A stretch of DNA of 57,871 nt from Cyanobacteria bacterium REEB67 (GCA_018971775.1 JAGXAB010000036.1:1-57871), one strand, 5' to 3'. Shown: positions 9,146-18,031, counted from the first letter of the stretch. Notes: generated by a model not told the origin, from the sequence alone. A program made the numbers and translations.

Positions 9146-10459
9146 ATGAACAAGAAATCCTACAAATTACAAGCTTTTCCTACCGCGGTCGCGCTCTTTG
9201 CCCTGGTCAACGTCGCTCTCGCCTTCGGCCTGCAATCAAGCGGCCTGAACAAGCCCAAAGAATTGACACTAAAGGCGGTGCAAGCCTCCAACTATGAAAC
9301 CCGCAAAGAGGGGCCCTGGGTCTGGTGGGTAGCACGGACTTATCTAAGTGAACCGACACCGGATGTGGTGCTGCTCGGCAGCTCGCAAATGGGCTCGGCA
9401 ATCTTTTCGGCGGAAGCCGCCCACCGCGGCCAGAACCTCGACACCTGCGACGAGCGTCAGGTGACCAAACTGACCGAATCTCTGACTAAGACCGCAGGCA
9501 AGGCACCGCGCGTTTTCAACTTTGCCATGGGTGGAGCGATGGCTTCGGACCATCTATTGATTGCCGAGAGCTTACTGCGCGGCGACCACAAACCAAAAAT
9601 CGCCATCATCGGCGTCAATCCTCGCGACTTCATCGACAATTCGCTGCCTTCGGCCTGCGCCACCGACTGTTTCCATTTCCTCGAACCGTACGCCGACTTG
9701 AGCTCACTGGCGAAGGTTTCGTACAACGATAATTTTGGCTATTTCGATTATTTGCTCAAAAAGCAATTGCCCCTCAAACAAATTGCGGCCATGGTGCAAG
9801 GCGATGCACCACCGACTCTGGCCAATCAGCCGACCTTCACCAATCCTGAAGCAAAGGGCGTCTTGAACGTCGACAAAAAGAATGGCAAGCCAGTCGCCTC
9901 GCAGGTATTGCAGGCAATTTCGGGCTCGGCTCAGGACGTCAAAAAAGGTCAATGGTTGATCCCGCACAACCCGCCCTATCTGTTTATGGATAACAGCGCC
10001 GAGTACATGAAGCGCTATAAAAATCCGAATCCACCCTGCCTGGCCGCTCAGGAAGCTTATTTCAGCGAGCTGCTCGCTTATTTGAAACGCGAAAATATCA
10101 AAGCGGTGGTGGTCGGCATGCCGAGCATGGAGAAAAATCGCGCTTTATTGCCGGTCAGCTTCTGGGATGAATTCAGAGACTATCTAGCCAGCACCGCCGA
10201 TCATAACGGCGCTTATTTCGTCGACCTCTTCGACGACAAACGCTTTGTCGAAAATCAGTGCTTCCTCGATACAGTCCACCTCAATCGCTGGGGCGGCACA
10301 CAACTGATCAACGTCATCGCCGAAGAAATGGCCAAGCAAAAAGAGTTTATTGCCGGTTTGCCCAATAGCCCGCAGACCGCGCCGACCAATCCGAAAGCTC
10401 CGGCAAACCCGGCAGCGCCGACCGCAACAGCGTCTAAGACAGCGCCGCTATGGCAATAA
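9146..10459 (+). CDS. SGNH/DltD-like acyl-transfer partner, paralogue C
   Basis: Third paralogue in the + run. I place the start at the ATG at 9146 because the sequence AGGGTGA (9134-9140) stands 5 bases before it, and the N terminus then aligns with that of paralogue B; a GTG at 9137 is the alternative. An anchor segment is near residues 10-30. Blocks: VVLLGSSQMG, FNFAMGGAMASDH, IGVNPRDFIDN, VGMPSMEKN and DTVHLNRWGGTQ; the Ser/Asp/His set is complete. The C terminus is an Ala/Pro/Thr-rich tail of ~35 residues. The end overlaps the TPR gene by 10 bases. Confidence 0.75.
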   Translation: MNKKSYKLQAFPTAVALFALVNVALAFGLQSSGLNKPKELTLKAVQASNYETRKEGPWVWWVARTYLSEPTPDVVLLGSSQMGSAIFSAEAAHRGQNLDTCDERQVTKLTESLTKTAGKAPRVFNFAMGGAMASDHLLIAESLLRGDHKPKIAIIGVNPRDFIDNSLPSACATDCFHFLEPYADLSSLAKVSYNDNFGYFDYLLKKQLPLKQIAAMVQGDAPPTLANQPTFTNPEAKGVLNVDKKNGKPVASQVLQAISGSAQDVKKGQWLIPHNPPYLFMDNSAEYMKRYKNPNPPCLAAQEAYFSELLAYLKRENIKAVVVGMPSMEKNRALLPVSFWDEFRDYLASTADHNGAYFVDLFDDKRFVENQCFLDTVHLNRWGGTQLINVIAEEMAKQKEFIAGLPNSPQTAPTNPKAPANPAAPTATASKTAPLWQ

Positions 10460-11184
10460 GCAGTACAGCGCGAAACAGTCTGGTACTGGCGGCATCACTC
10501 TCATTTTGTATTTTCGTTCAGAGGGCAGTAGCCACCGCCCCCGATACCATCTACATACCGAAGCCGGGTGAAGAAACGTCGGCCGAAGCGAAGAGGGTGC
10601 ATGAACAGCTGAGCCGCGACCCAGGCACACTGCCAAACGCCGGCGATGCCGACCTGCTTTACGATGAGGCAATCAGGGCTCGCTTCGAATTGCAACCGGA
10701 AAAATCCCGCGCTCTTTTCGAGCAAGCGATTAAAGCAAAAGGCTCGATGCGCGCCAAAGTAAAATCGCGTATTTACCTGAAGAGCTACCTGCCCAAATAT
10801 CCGATGACCCCGGAATGCGAGAAGCAATACCGCCAAGCCGACCAACTCGTCCAGCACGGCAAGCTCTCGGAAGCCCTGGCGCTGTTTCAATCGATGGAAA
10901 CGGAATATCCGAAACTGGAATGGGTGCCGATTGGACTGGCCGCCATCCATCTCAAAAGAGAAGATCCGGAGCGGGCCGCCAACTGCGCTCGCCGCGCCCT
11001 CGCTATCAATCCCGATTATGTCGATGCCTGGCTTATTCTGTCGCACGAATGTTTGATGCACCACGATATGGAAGGCGCCCAAGCAACGACGCAGCAAGCA
11101 CACAACCTCGACCCATATAGTGAAATCGTCAGCAAAGCATTGAACGCCATCGACAATGAAATGGCGAAGAAGCGACCGGACTAG
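10450..11184 (+). CDS. Secreted or membrane-anchored TPR protein
   Basis: The 244-residue product begins with a hydrophobic segment (residues ~8-27) that reads as a signal peptide or anchor. The remainder is helical with tetratricopeptide features: AIRARFELQPEKSRALFEQAI, then a repeat ending in AANCARRALAINPDYVDAWLILSHECL. TPR proteins act as scaffolds. Since it overlaps paralogue C by 10 bases and is followed after 6 bases by the GT-C gene, it may hold the glycan-modifying proteins together on the outer face of the inner membrane. That role is inference. Confidence 0.7.
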   Translation: MAISSTARNSLVLAASLSFCIFVQRAVATAPDTIYIPKPGEETSAEAKRVHEQLSRDPGTLPNAGDADLLYDEAIRARFELQPEKSRALFEQAIKAKGSMRAKVKSRIYLKSYLPKYPMTPECEKQYRQADQLVQHGKLSEALALFQSMETEYPKLEWVPIGLAAIHLKREDPERAANCARRALAINPDYVDAWLILSHECLMHHDMEGAQATTQQAHNLDPYSEIVSKALNAIDNEMAKKRPD

Positions 11185-11190
11185 AAGTAC

Positions 11191-14040
11191 GTGACAATTT
11201 TTACCAGTCCAGAAAAGACGCGTGACGCCGCACTGGTGGCGGCAATTTGCCTCCTCGCTTTTGTTTTGCGCTACTTTTATACCGCTTCGCTCGACCATCT
11301 CCTCTGCCAGTTTGGTGATGCTTATTTCTTTTTAGCCGGCGGCAGCAAGCTGCGCGAATTTGTCTGCAGTGCTATTCAAGACGGGAATTTCAATCTAATC
11401 GGCGCCCTTCCCCCGGCCAGTCCTAATGGCATGGTGGCACTCGGCTCTCTCGCTGTTTCGGACAGGTTGATGGTAGACGGCCCGATCTTCCCTTCCTATC
11501 TAGCGCTGGTGCAGTCGCTGGTCGGTCTGGCACCGGGTTCACTAATGTTCGATGCCAAAGCCGTGCAGATATCGACGGTCAACGCCGTCCTTGATTGTTT
11601 CACTTGCCTCTTCATCTATCTTGGCACGCGGACAGCTTTTGGCAGAAGAGCCGCAACGATCGCCGCTCTGCTCTTTGCCGTGTATCCGGCTTCGATAATC
11701 AACGTCCAGTCCTGCTATACCGAACCCTTCGGTTGCTTCGTCCTAGCGGCCTGGTCTTGGCTCGTCCTCAAGGCCTTCGCGAAGCGGTCCACAGCTGAAG
11801 CGCCGCTCGACAAAAAACCAGACACAGAAGCCGGAACAAAAACTAGATCAATATCAGGTATAGCGCACTTCCTACTTCTGGGCACCATCACCGGTATCCT
11901 GGCTCTGACGCGACCACCTTTTGTTTTTTTACCGGTTGGCTTCGGCATGCTTTTGCTCGCCCTGCGCCTCTGGTCCGGAAAGGCTAAAGCAGGGCTAAAC
12001 CGTCAAACCGGCGCTTCCGCTCTGTCAGTGCTGGCGGGGCTGACCATAATACTTTGGCCCTGGCTGAACATAACGCACCAGGCCACCGGGCACTACAGCC
12101 TGTGCGTCAATCGGGTGCCGGCCTTCAATTTGTATCTGGGCAATCAACTGCCCAGGGATGGATGGCGTGCCTACCCCTTCCCCGAAAACATTCCCGAAAC
12201 GGTGAGCGTTGCAGCAGGGCAGATTCTGGAGCAGGCAAAACAGTCGCCCCTGGCCTTTGTATCGATGGAGCTTCGTAAAATTCCCCGACTGTGGCTGGGA
12301 ATCTGGAACGAATTTCAGTACAGTCTTTTTGGTATCCCCGTTGGTGCGCAGGAAGTTTTTCATCAAGTCCTTCTGACTCTGGCTTCGCTTGGCCTTTTGT
12401 TTTTAATGACGAGTAAGAAACGCCTGCAAAGTCATGACGCTGCCCTCAGTCTCGTCCTGTCGGTACTGGCCGTACAAAGTCTCTATCTCGCCTTCGAGCC
12501 GATTTCGCGGTACACAATGACCGCTATGCCGATAGTCGTCATGCTTGCCGCCTATGTGATTGATTTGCTCTACAGTAAATCCAAACCAGCGTCGCTCACT
12601 CTGCTCGTTACTGTCAGCGTACTTATAATCGCCATGAACCGGCAGCGCGAGATCATTGCCGTCTCTGCCCTCTTTCTGCCGCTCCCTTACATCAAAATTT
12701 TTGTCGCCGTATTCTGCGTCCTTTTAATGACGGTGGCCTATTTTGTTTTCCAAAAGCTCGCGAAGCGCTGCGCCCTCAGCTCACGACCACTTTCTCTGGT
12801 TTCAGCCGGTGCACTGGCTCTGGTAGCGCTGCTGACTGTCACCACAGTAGTCGGCAATCCCGAAATGTCAGAATGGAAAGCAACGCTAACTAAACCTGAT
12901 CAGGCCATCCGACAGGAAATAACCGTGCCGCCAAAGGACGCCGGCATCCCGGCTGGCAACGCCTATCTTTTGCTGGACATGGCTCAAGGTCAGTGCCCGA
13001 CTCATCTCAATTTGGCCTTAAATGACACCTTTTTTACAGCGAGGCCTCTGCCCTGGTGGCAGATACGCCCAAACAAGGGCTTTCTGGACGCGCTAGCCTT
13101 GCAGGAAAGAGCGATGTCCATGTCGCGCTATGCCTATCGGCAATGGTATCTTGTGCCCCTTCCACCGTCTTCGATCAAATACGGAGCATCTAATACAGTC
13201 ACCCTGACACCGACCGGCGCCGGCCCTCTCACCATATATGGTGACTACCTGCAGCCTGGACAGACGAAATCTTGCCTGCCATCGTTGCAACTGGCCTCCT
13301 GGACCAAGGCCTTCTGCACATACGACCACCAGGACGGTCGAGTCTACGAGACGATTGCGACAGCTCAGGCGCATTCGTCATATGTGTCACATTTCTCTCC
13401 CAGCAAACTATCAGAGTCAAACTGGCAAGACAAAGACCTTTCCAGCGAACCCGGCAAGCAGGTAGGCACCTATCGCATACATTTCATTGTTTTTCCCGAA
13501 GATCAAAAGGCCTCAGAGCAGCTAACAGACAAAAAAATCGCTGATCGCGAGGTGCTAATCTCTATACCTGCAGAACGCACCATATCCGGAGCTGACCCGA
13601 CTGCGATGCTCCTGGCAGATAGCCCCGTTTCTCTCTCCGCCCAGACGCCCTCTTCAGCCGCGGAGCGCTCCCAGGATTTACAAATAGAATGCCAGTTATC
13701 CTCGCCCTCTGGCCGTGGATGGGCTTTCATCGGTGTGCAATTTACCGGACAGGAAGCAAGTGGTGCTGAAAAAAAATGGACTTCAAGCTGGCAGCCCTGC
13801 GCAATCAGAACGTCCAGAGATTGGATGCCATTTTATTTTTCAGATAAAGTGCCCGATGAAATACTGCGTTTGAATAAATTGCATGTATCGGTGACACTCT
13901 GTCCTTTTTATTCGGACATGGTGCAGCTGCATCAGAAGCAGGCGATCAAAGGCAAGGTAGCGGTGAAAGAGCTGACATTGACGCTTTCAGGCAGTTCTTA
14001 TCCGAGCGCGTCGGCCTCTCTCAATACTAAAATCTACTGA
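11191..14040 (+). CDS. Large GT-C (PMT/ArnT-like) glycosyltransferase with C-terminal extracytoplasmic domain
   Basis: The N-terminal ~550 residues look like a lipid-linked-sugar glycosyltransferase of GT-C fold: a first membrane helix with FVLRYFY, an acidic residue in the first external loop (FGDAYFF), then about a dozen hydrophobic segments, with a TRPP element near residue 245. Such enzymes move a sugar from polyprenyl phosphate to an extracytoplasmic acceptor. The remaining ~380 residues (from ~565) are soluble and show no motif I recognise; they look beta-rich and may bind carbohydrate. At 949 residues it is much longer than usual GT39-like proteins. Start is GTG at 11191. Its end overlaps the convergent paralogue D by 7 bases. 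Confidence 0.7.
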   Translation: MTIFTSPEKTRDAALVAAICLLAFVLRYFYTASLDHLLCQFGDAYFFLAGGSKLREFVCSAIQDGNFNLIGALPPASPNGMVALGSLAVSDRLMVDGPIFPSYLALVQSLVGLAPGSLMFDAKAVQISTVNAVLDCFTCLFIYLGTRTAFGRRAATIAALLFAVYPASIINVQSCYTEPFGCFVLAAWSWLVLKAFAKRSTAEAPLDKKPDTEAGTKTRSISGIAHFLLLGTITGILALTRPPFVFLPVGFGMLLLALRLWSGKAKAGLNRQTGASALSVLAGLTIILWPWLNITHQATGHYSLCVNRVPAFNLYLGNQLPRDGWRAYPFPENIPETVSVAAGQILEQAKQSPLAFVSMELRKIPRLWLGIWNEFQYSLFGIPVGAQEVFHQVLLTLASLGLLFLMTSKKRLQSHDAALSLVLSVLAVQSLYLAFEPISRYTMTAMPIVVMLAAYVIDLLYSKSKPASLTLLVTVSVLIIAMNRQREIIAVSALFLPLPYIKIFVAVFCVLLMTVAYFVFQKLAKRCALSSRPLSLVSAGALALVALLTVTTVVGNPEMSEWKATLTKPDQAIRQEITVPPKDAGIPAGNAYLLLDMAQGQCPTHLNLALNDTFFTARPLPWWQIRPNKGFLDALALQERAMSMSRYAYRQWYLVPLPPSSIKYGASNTVTLTPTGAGPLTIYGDYLQPGQTKSCLPSLQLASWTKAFCTYDHQDGRVYETIATAQAHSSYVSHFSPSKLSESNWQDKDLSSEPGKQVGTYRIHFIVFPEDQKASEQLTDKKIADREVLISIPAERTISGADPTAMLLADSPVSLSAQTPSSAAERSQDLQIECQLSSPSGRGWAFIGVQFTGQEASGAEKKWTSSWQPCAIRTSRDWMPFYFSDKVPDEILRLNKLHVSVTLCPFYSDMVQLHQKQAIKGKVAVKELTLTLSGSSYPSASASLNTKIY

Positions 14041-15272
14041 ACAGGGCGATTTAAATTATCCAGACCAGCAGTAGTCTTCGCCAGCTGCTCGTAAAATTTG
14101 GCACCACCTCGGGCATTCAGGTGACAGGAGTCGATAAAATCAGCCGCGTCAAATTGGGGTGAGCGCTGCAAATCAAGCAGAGTAACTTGATATTTAGCGG
14201 CGATATCACTGACTGTGCGGTTATAGCGAGCTAGAGTCGAAACCGGCAGCAAATCAGCATTTTCGGCGGTGACCGGCATGTTAACGAGAAGAACTTTTAT
14301 TTGATTTTGCTGGGCCACCTGCAGCATGTGCTCAAGAGACTTAGCCTGTTGTGTCAGGCGCGGCAGCTTAACGGGGTTGTAGACTTTATCGTATAGGACC
14401 AGATCCTTTGCCTTGCTCTCAGGTAGGTTGAGCACGCCCGGTACCATTTTGGCGGCGTAGTCATTTTCAGGGCGGCGGACAAGCGCGCAAAAAATTCGGT
14501 TGGCACTCAAGCGAAGACAGGTAAAAGCACGCTTGATGCGCAGCAGGCTATCTGTGAAAAAGCCTTCCACAGGCGGCTTTGCCATAGTCGGAACGAGCTC
14601 GGGACGAAGATCCGCCACTAGTTTATGCACAGGAGTTTGATCTGGATCCGGCTGATTATTGTCGATAAAATCGCGGGGAGCGATGCCGCAGATCACAAGT
14701 TGCGGTTTCTTCTGAGCATCGATGATCGAGTCCAGAAGCAGAGAATGATCCGACATCAAAGACGACGCAACGGCAAGATTTGTGATGTGTCGATTCAGAT
14801 GGCTCTGCTTGTCTAGAAGTTTCTCGAAATAATTTGCCCGGCTGTATTCAGGCATAAAGATCGCCGCATACCAGTTGTTATCGACGGGCTTTTTGCCCTC
14901 CACCTGCAGGTCGCACAAAGTAGCCGGATAAAGCATCAACGACGAACCAAGAATGACTATCTCGGGTTTTTCGCCGGACGAAAGAAACGAAGCCACTTTG
15001 GCTACATAGTGCCGGAGCTCTGGCTGAACGGCATCGGCGCTATCCAGATGTCCTGGATAGAGGAAGATGGAGAGACAGAAAACAGACAACATCAAGCAGA
15101 GCTGAATGACCAGGCTGGTCGAAACAGGACTCGATCGGCGCGAAGGAGCAAGTGGATTTTTCCCCGATGGCGCAGCGCTCTCAGGCTCCATGAGCCGAGC
15201 CGCACCATCAACCTCAGCGGAAGATGGTGGACTGATCGTGGTCATGCCTCTGGTTGGACCGTTCGTGCGCAT
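14034..15272 (-). CDS. SGNH/DltD-like acyl-transfer partner, paralogue D
   Basis: Fourth paralogue, on the minus strand and convergent with the GT-C gene. A cytoplasmic Pro/Ser-rich N terminus of ~45 residues leads into an anchor helix (IQLCLMLSVFCLSIFLY). Blocks: IVILGSSLMLYP, TNLAVASSLMSDHS, CGIAPRDFIDNN, VNMPVTAEN and DSCHLNARGGAKF; Ser, Asp and His are present. At about 413 residues it is the shortest of the five. The ATG at 15272 directly follows an in-frame GTG at 15275, with CAGGAG just upstream; either could be used. The 428 bases upstream hold a small possible gene and a repeat cluster. Confidence 0.73.
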   Translation of the reverse strand: MRTNGPTRGMTTISPPSSAEVDGAARLMEPESAAPSGKNPLAPSRRSSPVSTSLVIQLCLMLSVFCLSIFLYPGHLDSADAVQPELRHYVAKVASFLSSGEKPEIVILGSSLMLYPATLCDLQVEGKKPVDNNWYAAIFMPEYSRANYFEKLLDKQSHLNRHITNLAVASSLMSDHSLLLDSIIDAQKKPQLVICGIAPRDFIDNNQPDPDQTPVHKLVADLRPELVPTMAKPPVEGFFTDSLLRIKRAFTCLRLSANRIFCALVRRPENDYAAKMVPGVLNLPESKAKDLVLYDKVYNPVKLPRLTQQAKSLEHMLQVAQQNQIKVLLVNMPVTAENADLLPVSTLARYNRTVSDIAAKYQVTLLDLQRSPQFDAADFIDSCHLNARGGAKFYEQLAKTTAGLDNLNRPVQ

Positions 15273-15485
15273 CACTCCTGCAGGATTTTCCTTGTGTTCC
15301 CTGCAACCACGGAGGTTTCAAGGAGGTAGGGCAATTGTACCGCTAAAGCCCGCTCCAGACTTGCAATAGGCCGAAAAACTGCCCTTAAAATTAGACAAGC
15401 CCACAAGCTCGCCGGCCGCACGCCGAGTTTTCTCCGGCAGTCAGAGCGCTGCCGGCGCAGGACAGCGACCATCCAGGAGTAAATC

Positions 15486-15566
15486 ATGCGGCTAAATTTC
15501 CTGTTATTTTCCAGGATTACCGAATGTGTCGGTGACTATCCAATCTACAACTGGCAGAAACCTTGA
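15486..15566 (+). CDS. Possible 26-residue peptide gene
   Basis: An ATG at 15486 is preceded by AGGAG (15475-15479) at the ideal 6-base spacing and opens a 26-codon frame ending in TGA. The peptide starts MRLNFLLF and has no known motif. Upstream at 15434-15455 is a 7-bp perfect hairpin (ccggcag / ctgccgg). It lies in the 428-base gap between the start of paralogue D and the end of the EEP gene, just before the TTRTTCGATA repeats. Support is only the ribosome binding site, so it may be chance. Confidence 0.22.
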   Translation: MRLNFLLFSRITECVGDYPIYNWQKP

Positions 15567-15569
15567 CGC

Positions 15570-15661
15570 CTTGTTCGATATTTTTGATTTTATTCGATAA
15601 AAATGACCTGAAATGACCTCTTGTTCGATAAAAAAAAGGGCAAAAAAGGCCTTGTTCGATA
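15570..15661 (+). repeat. Cluster of four TTRTTCGATA repeats
   Basis: The word CTTGTTCGATA is found at 15570-15580, 15620-15630 and 15651-15661, and a variant TTATTCGATA at 15590-15599. Start-to-start distances are 19, 31 and 31 bases. Between the second and third copies is a direct duplication of AAATGACCT (15601-15609, 15611-15619). On the minus strand the element reads TATCGAACAAG. It could be a protein-binding array upstream of paralogue D, or a dispersed intergenic repeat. Long T-runs on the minus strand (around 15631-15638) could also help end the EEP transcript. Confidence 0.7.
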
Positions 15662-15699
15662 CTTTTTCGCCCCCGAAAAGCACCGAAGCGGCCATCCAT

Positions 15700-16722
15700 T
15701 CAGCGCCTTACCAATTCCACATAGACCGGAAGATGATCCGAACCGTAATCGGCTTCGACGCGCCTTACCTTCACCTCGAAATTTCTGGTCGCAAGTACAT
15801 GATCGAGCGGTATGCGCAACGACCAGCAATTGACCGGCCATGTCGGCTGGATGCCAAATCCAGCGCGGCTGTCCTTAAGACCCGAGAGCGAGAGCAGATC
15901 GATAAAGTGAGCGGACCACGGCGCACAGTTGAGATCGCCACAGAGCACAAGCGACCGCGCGGGATCGCTTTTTACGTAGGCGGCAAGCGCATTAAACTGC
16001 TCATTGCGCAAGTCATACCACTCACCAGTAAGAGGCGGCAGCGGATGGGTGGACAGAAAAGTGACGGGGCGACCATTGATATTAATTGTCGCCACCGCCG
16101 TCGGCACCTGAGCTTTCCCCAGAGCCTCGATGGATGAGGACAGCATGGGCTTCTTGCTAAATATCGCCACGCCAAAATTGTCGTTGCGCACTTTTGATAT
16201 TTGGTAAGGATAATCGTCATTGAAGTGCAGCATCTGCAGCGCCTCCATCCATTGACTGTCGTATTCCTGCAAACAAACAACATCGGGTTTCAGCCGACGA
16301 ACCAGCGCCACAAAACGTGGCCGCTCTTGATTTTTGCTCAATACGTTAAATTGCAATACGCTCACCTTATCGCCCGAGCCTGGCGAAGCCGATGAAGGCG
16401 AACTACCCTGAGATGCAGCGGCTGAAAAATCGAAGCAGGTATAACCAACCGCCACCACATTTAGTAGCAGGGCAATGATCGTGACGATAAGCAATTTCGC
16501 ATTTTTTTGCTGCTTATGAGCAAGGATCAGTACAAAAGCCATGAAAGCAAGGGCAGCCGCCATCTGTACTCTAAACTGACAGAGGAGGTCGGCTTTGTGA
16601 CTGATGCCGCTCAAGCAAGCGATAAACGTGCAGGTGATGGCGAAATAGATGCTCAGCCGGGCATCTTTCAGTTGCTCGATAAAAAACTTTGGCACGGCTG
16701 AAAGATCAAAGTGCTCGGCCAC
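15700..16722 (-). CDS. Membrane-anchored endonuclease/exonuclease/phosphatase (EEP) family protein
   Basis: Two to three hydrophobic helices in the first ~100 residues precede an EEP domain with its metal-binding blocks: LQFNVLSKN, VVCLQEYDS, STHPLPP, VLCGDLNCAPWS, PLDHVLATR and GSDHLPV. The fold covers nucleases, phospholipases and phosphodiesterases; the layout of N-terminal helices plus EEP resembles YafD-like proteins. The active site should face the periplasm, so a phosphodiester in lipid or polymer is more likely than DNA. The start is uncertain: GTG at 16722 (chosen), TTG at 16770 with a 65-base overlap, or GTG at 16695. It overlaps the end of paralogue E and was probably co-transcribed with it. 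Confidence 0.75.
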   Translation of the reverse strand: MAEHFDLSAVPKFFIEQLKDARLSIYFAITCTFIACLSGISHKADLLCQFRVQMAAALAFMAFVLILAHKQQKNAKLLIVTIIALLLNVVAVGYTCFDFSAAASQGSSPSSASPGSGDKVSVLQFNVLSKNQERPRFVALVRRLKPDVVCLQEYDSQWMEALQMLHFNDDYPYQISKVRNDNFGVAIFSKKPMLSSSIEALGKAQVPTAVATININGRPVTFLSTHPLPPLTGEWYDLRNEQFNALAAYVKSDPARSLVLCGDLNCAPWSAHFIDLLSLSGLKDSRAGFGIQPTWPVNCWSLRIPLDHVLATRNFEVKVRRVEADYGSDHLPVYVELVRR

Positions 16723-18031
16723 GTTGCACCGAGGCGACGGACAGACTGGAATGAGCGGCTGAATCAGCAAGAGCCTTCAAGAAAGCCTGACTGACGGCCG
16801 GGCTCAAATGGACTGAGTCGACGAAATTTTTGTCCTGGCACCAGGGCTCGACATTGAGATCGCTGTAGTCAAAACCATATTGCTTGCAGAGGTCCTTAGT
16901 CGTCGCCAGATAGCGGTCATAAAAGCCAGGTGGTATGACGCCGCGGTTAGCAGTGGAAATGGGCATGTTTACAACAAGCACATTTAAATGATTGGCCGCA
17001 GCCAGCTTCAAGAAGCGCTCGAAATAAGCGAATTGTGTCTCCGATTTATTTTTATCGATCGGATTGTAGCGCCGAATGTATTCGTAATTGGTTTTTGTCC
17101 AATCGTTATGGTCGATAGCCAGGTTAGGAAATACCAGCGGAGTGCCCTGCGCTTCCTCGGGGAAGAGGCCATGCTTCTGGCGCTTAAGAGCAAGGCTGTC
17201 GTTGTATTTTTCAAACATGATACCGGGCATAAGCGCTTCTATGGCGCGTTTGGTGCGCACAGTCAGAACGCGCATCAAGTCACCGCGATAACGCATCAGA
17301 GAAGACAGTCGTCCCATGAAAATCGAGCCGCCTTCGTCGAAGGTTATGCCGGGCTCGCTCTTAAAAACAACCGGCAGATCATCGAGTCGACCGAGGACCT
17401 GGAAGATGCCGCTCGAATCGACGCGCGGGAAGAGATTGTCTTGAAAATCACGGGGACCGATACCATATATAATGGCAAGATGCTGGCCATGATCGGGGGC
17501 ATCGAGCAAGACATTTTTTTCGAGGAAGTAAGCATCGGAAGCCATTTCTCCGCCTGATGCCAGAAGGTAACTGCGCACTTCGGCATTCGACGCATTCAGC
17601 GACGAGCCAAGCGCCCCTTTCAGATATTGCTCGAAACTGGTCAGACGGCGTTCGTTGAAACGCTCGAGCGGCCGCGCCTGAAAGGCCGACTCGCTCTGCA
17701 AACAGGGGGCGACAACGAGCGAGGAGCCCAGTAAAACGACTTCGCTCACGGCTTTGCCTTGCTTCAAATCGCTGGCGTCGACCGCAAAGCCCTTACGCAC
17801 AGCACTACTGGCGTTAAATGGCTCACCGCGGTCGAGGCCGACAGTCTTGACGCCCTTAAGGGGATGGAAGTAACCAAAGGCCAGGTCGACAGCCACTAAC
17901 AGCAAAAAGGCGACAAGAACAGCAGAAACGGCCTGCCAACGGCGCCTACCCGAAGCATTTTGGGCTGACGGCGTAAGTCCAGAGACCTGCGCCTTAGATG
18001 GGTCTTTCGATTCTTGGAGCTGAGGGGGCAA
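16706..18031 (-). CDS. SGNH/DltD-like acyl-transfer partner, paralogue E
   Basis: Fifth paralogue, 441 residues. A ~30-residue cytoplasmic part is followed by an anchor helix (AVSAVLVAFLLLVAVDLAFGYF). Blocks: VVLLGSSLVVAP, LASGGEMASDAY, YGIGPRDFQDN, VNMPISTANRG and DSVHLSPAVSQAF. Ser, Asp and His are kept, but the Gly-Gly pair that follows HLN in the other four is replaced. It is first in a minus-strand pair with the EEP gene. The extra GSIFMGRLSSL region in the middle is unmatched. As with the others, acyl transfer to a glycan is the best guess. Confidence 0.72.
   Translation of the reverse strand: MPPQLQESKDPSKAQVSGLTPSAQNASGRRRWQAVSAVLVAFLLLVAVDLAFGYFHPLKGVKTVGLDRGEPFNASSAVRKGFAVDASDLKQGKAVSEVVLLGSSLVVAPCLQSESAFQARPLERFNERRLTSFEQYLKGALGSSLNASNAEVRSYLLASGGEMASDAYFLEKNVLLDAPDHGQHLAIIYGIGPRDFQDNLFPRVDSSGIFQVLGRLDDLPVVFKSEPGITFDEGGSIFMGRLSSLMRYRGDLMRVLTVRTKRAIEALMPGIMFEKYNDSLALKRQKHGLFPEEAQGTPLVFPNLAIDHNDWTKTNYEYIRRYNPIDKNKSETQFAYFERFLKLAAANHLNVLVVNMPISTANRGVIPPGFYDRYLATTKDLCKQYGFDYSDLNVEPWCQDKNFVDSVHLSPAVSQAFLKALADSAAHSSLSVASVQRGRAL

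Noticed and set aside
10501..11298. 265-codon minus-strand frame over the TPR gene
   Set aside because: It crosses two coupled + genes, and the + product has a signal peptide and TPR repeats.
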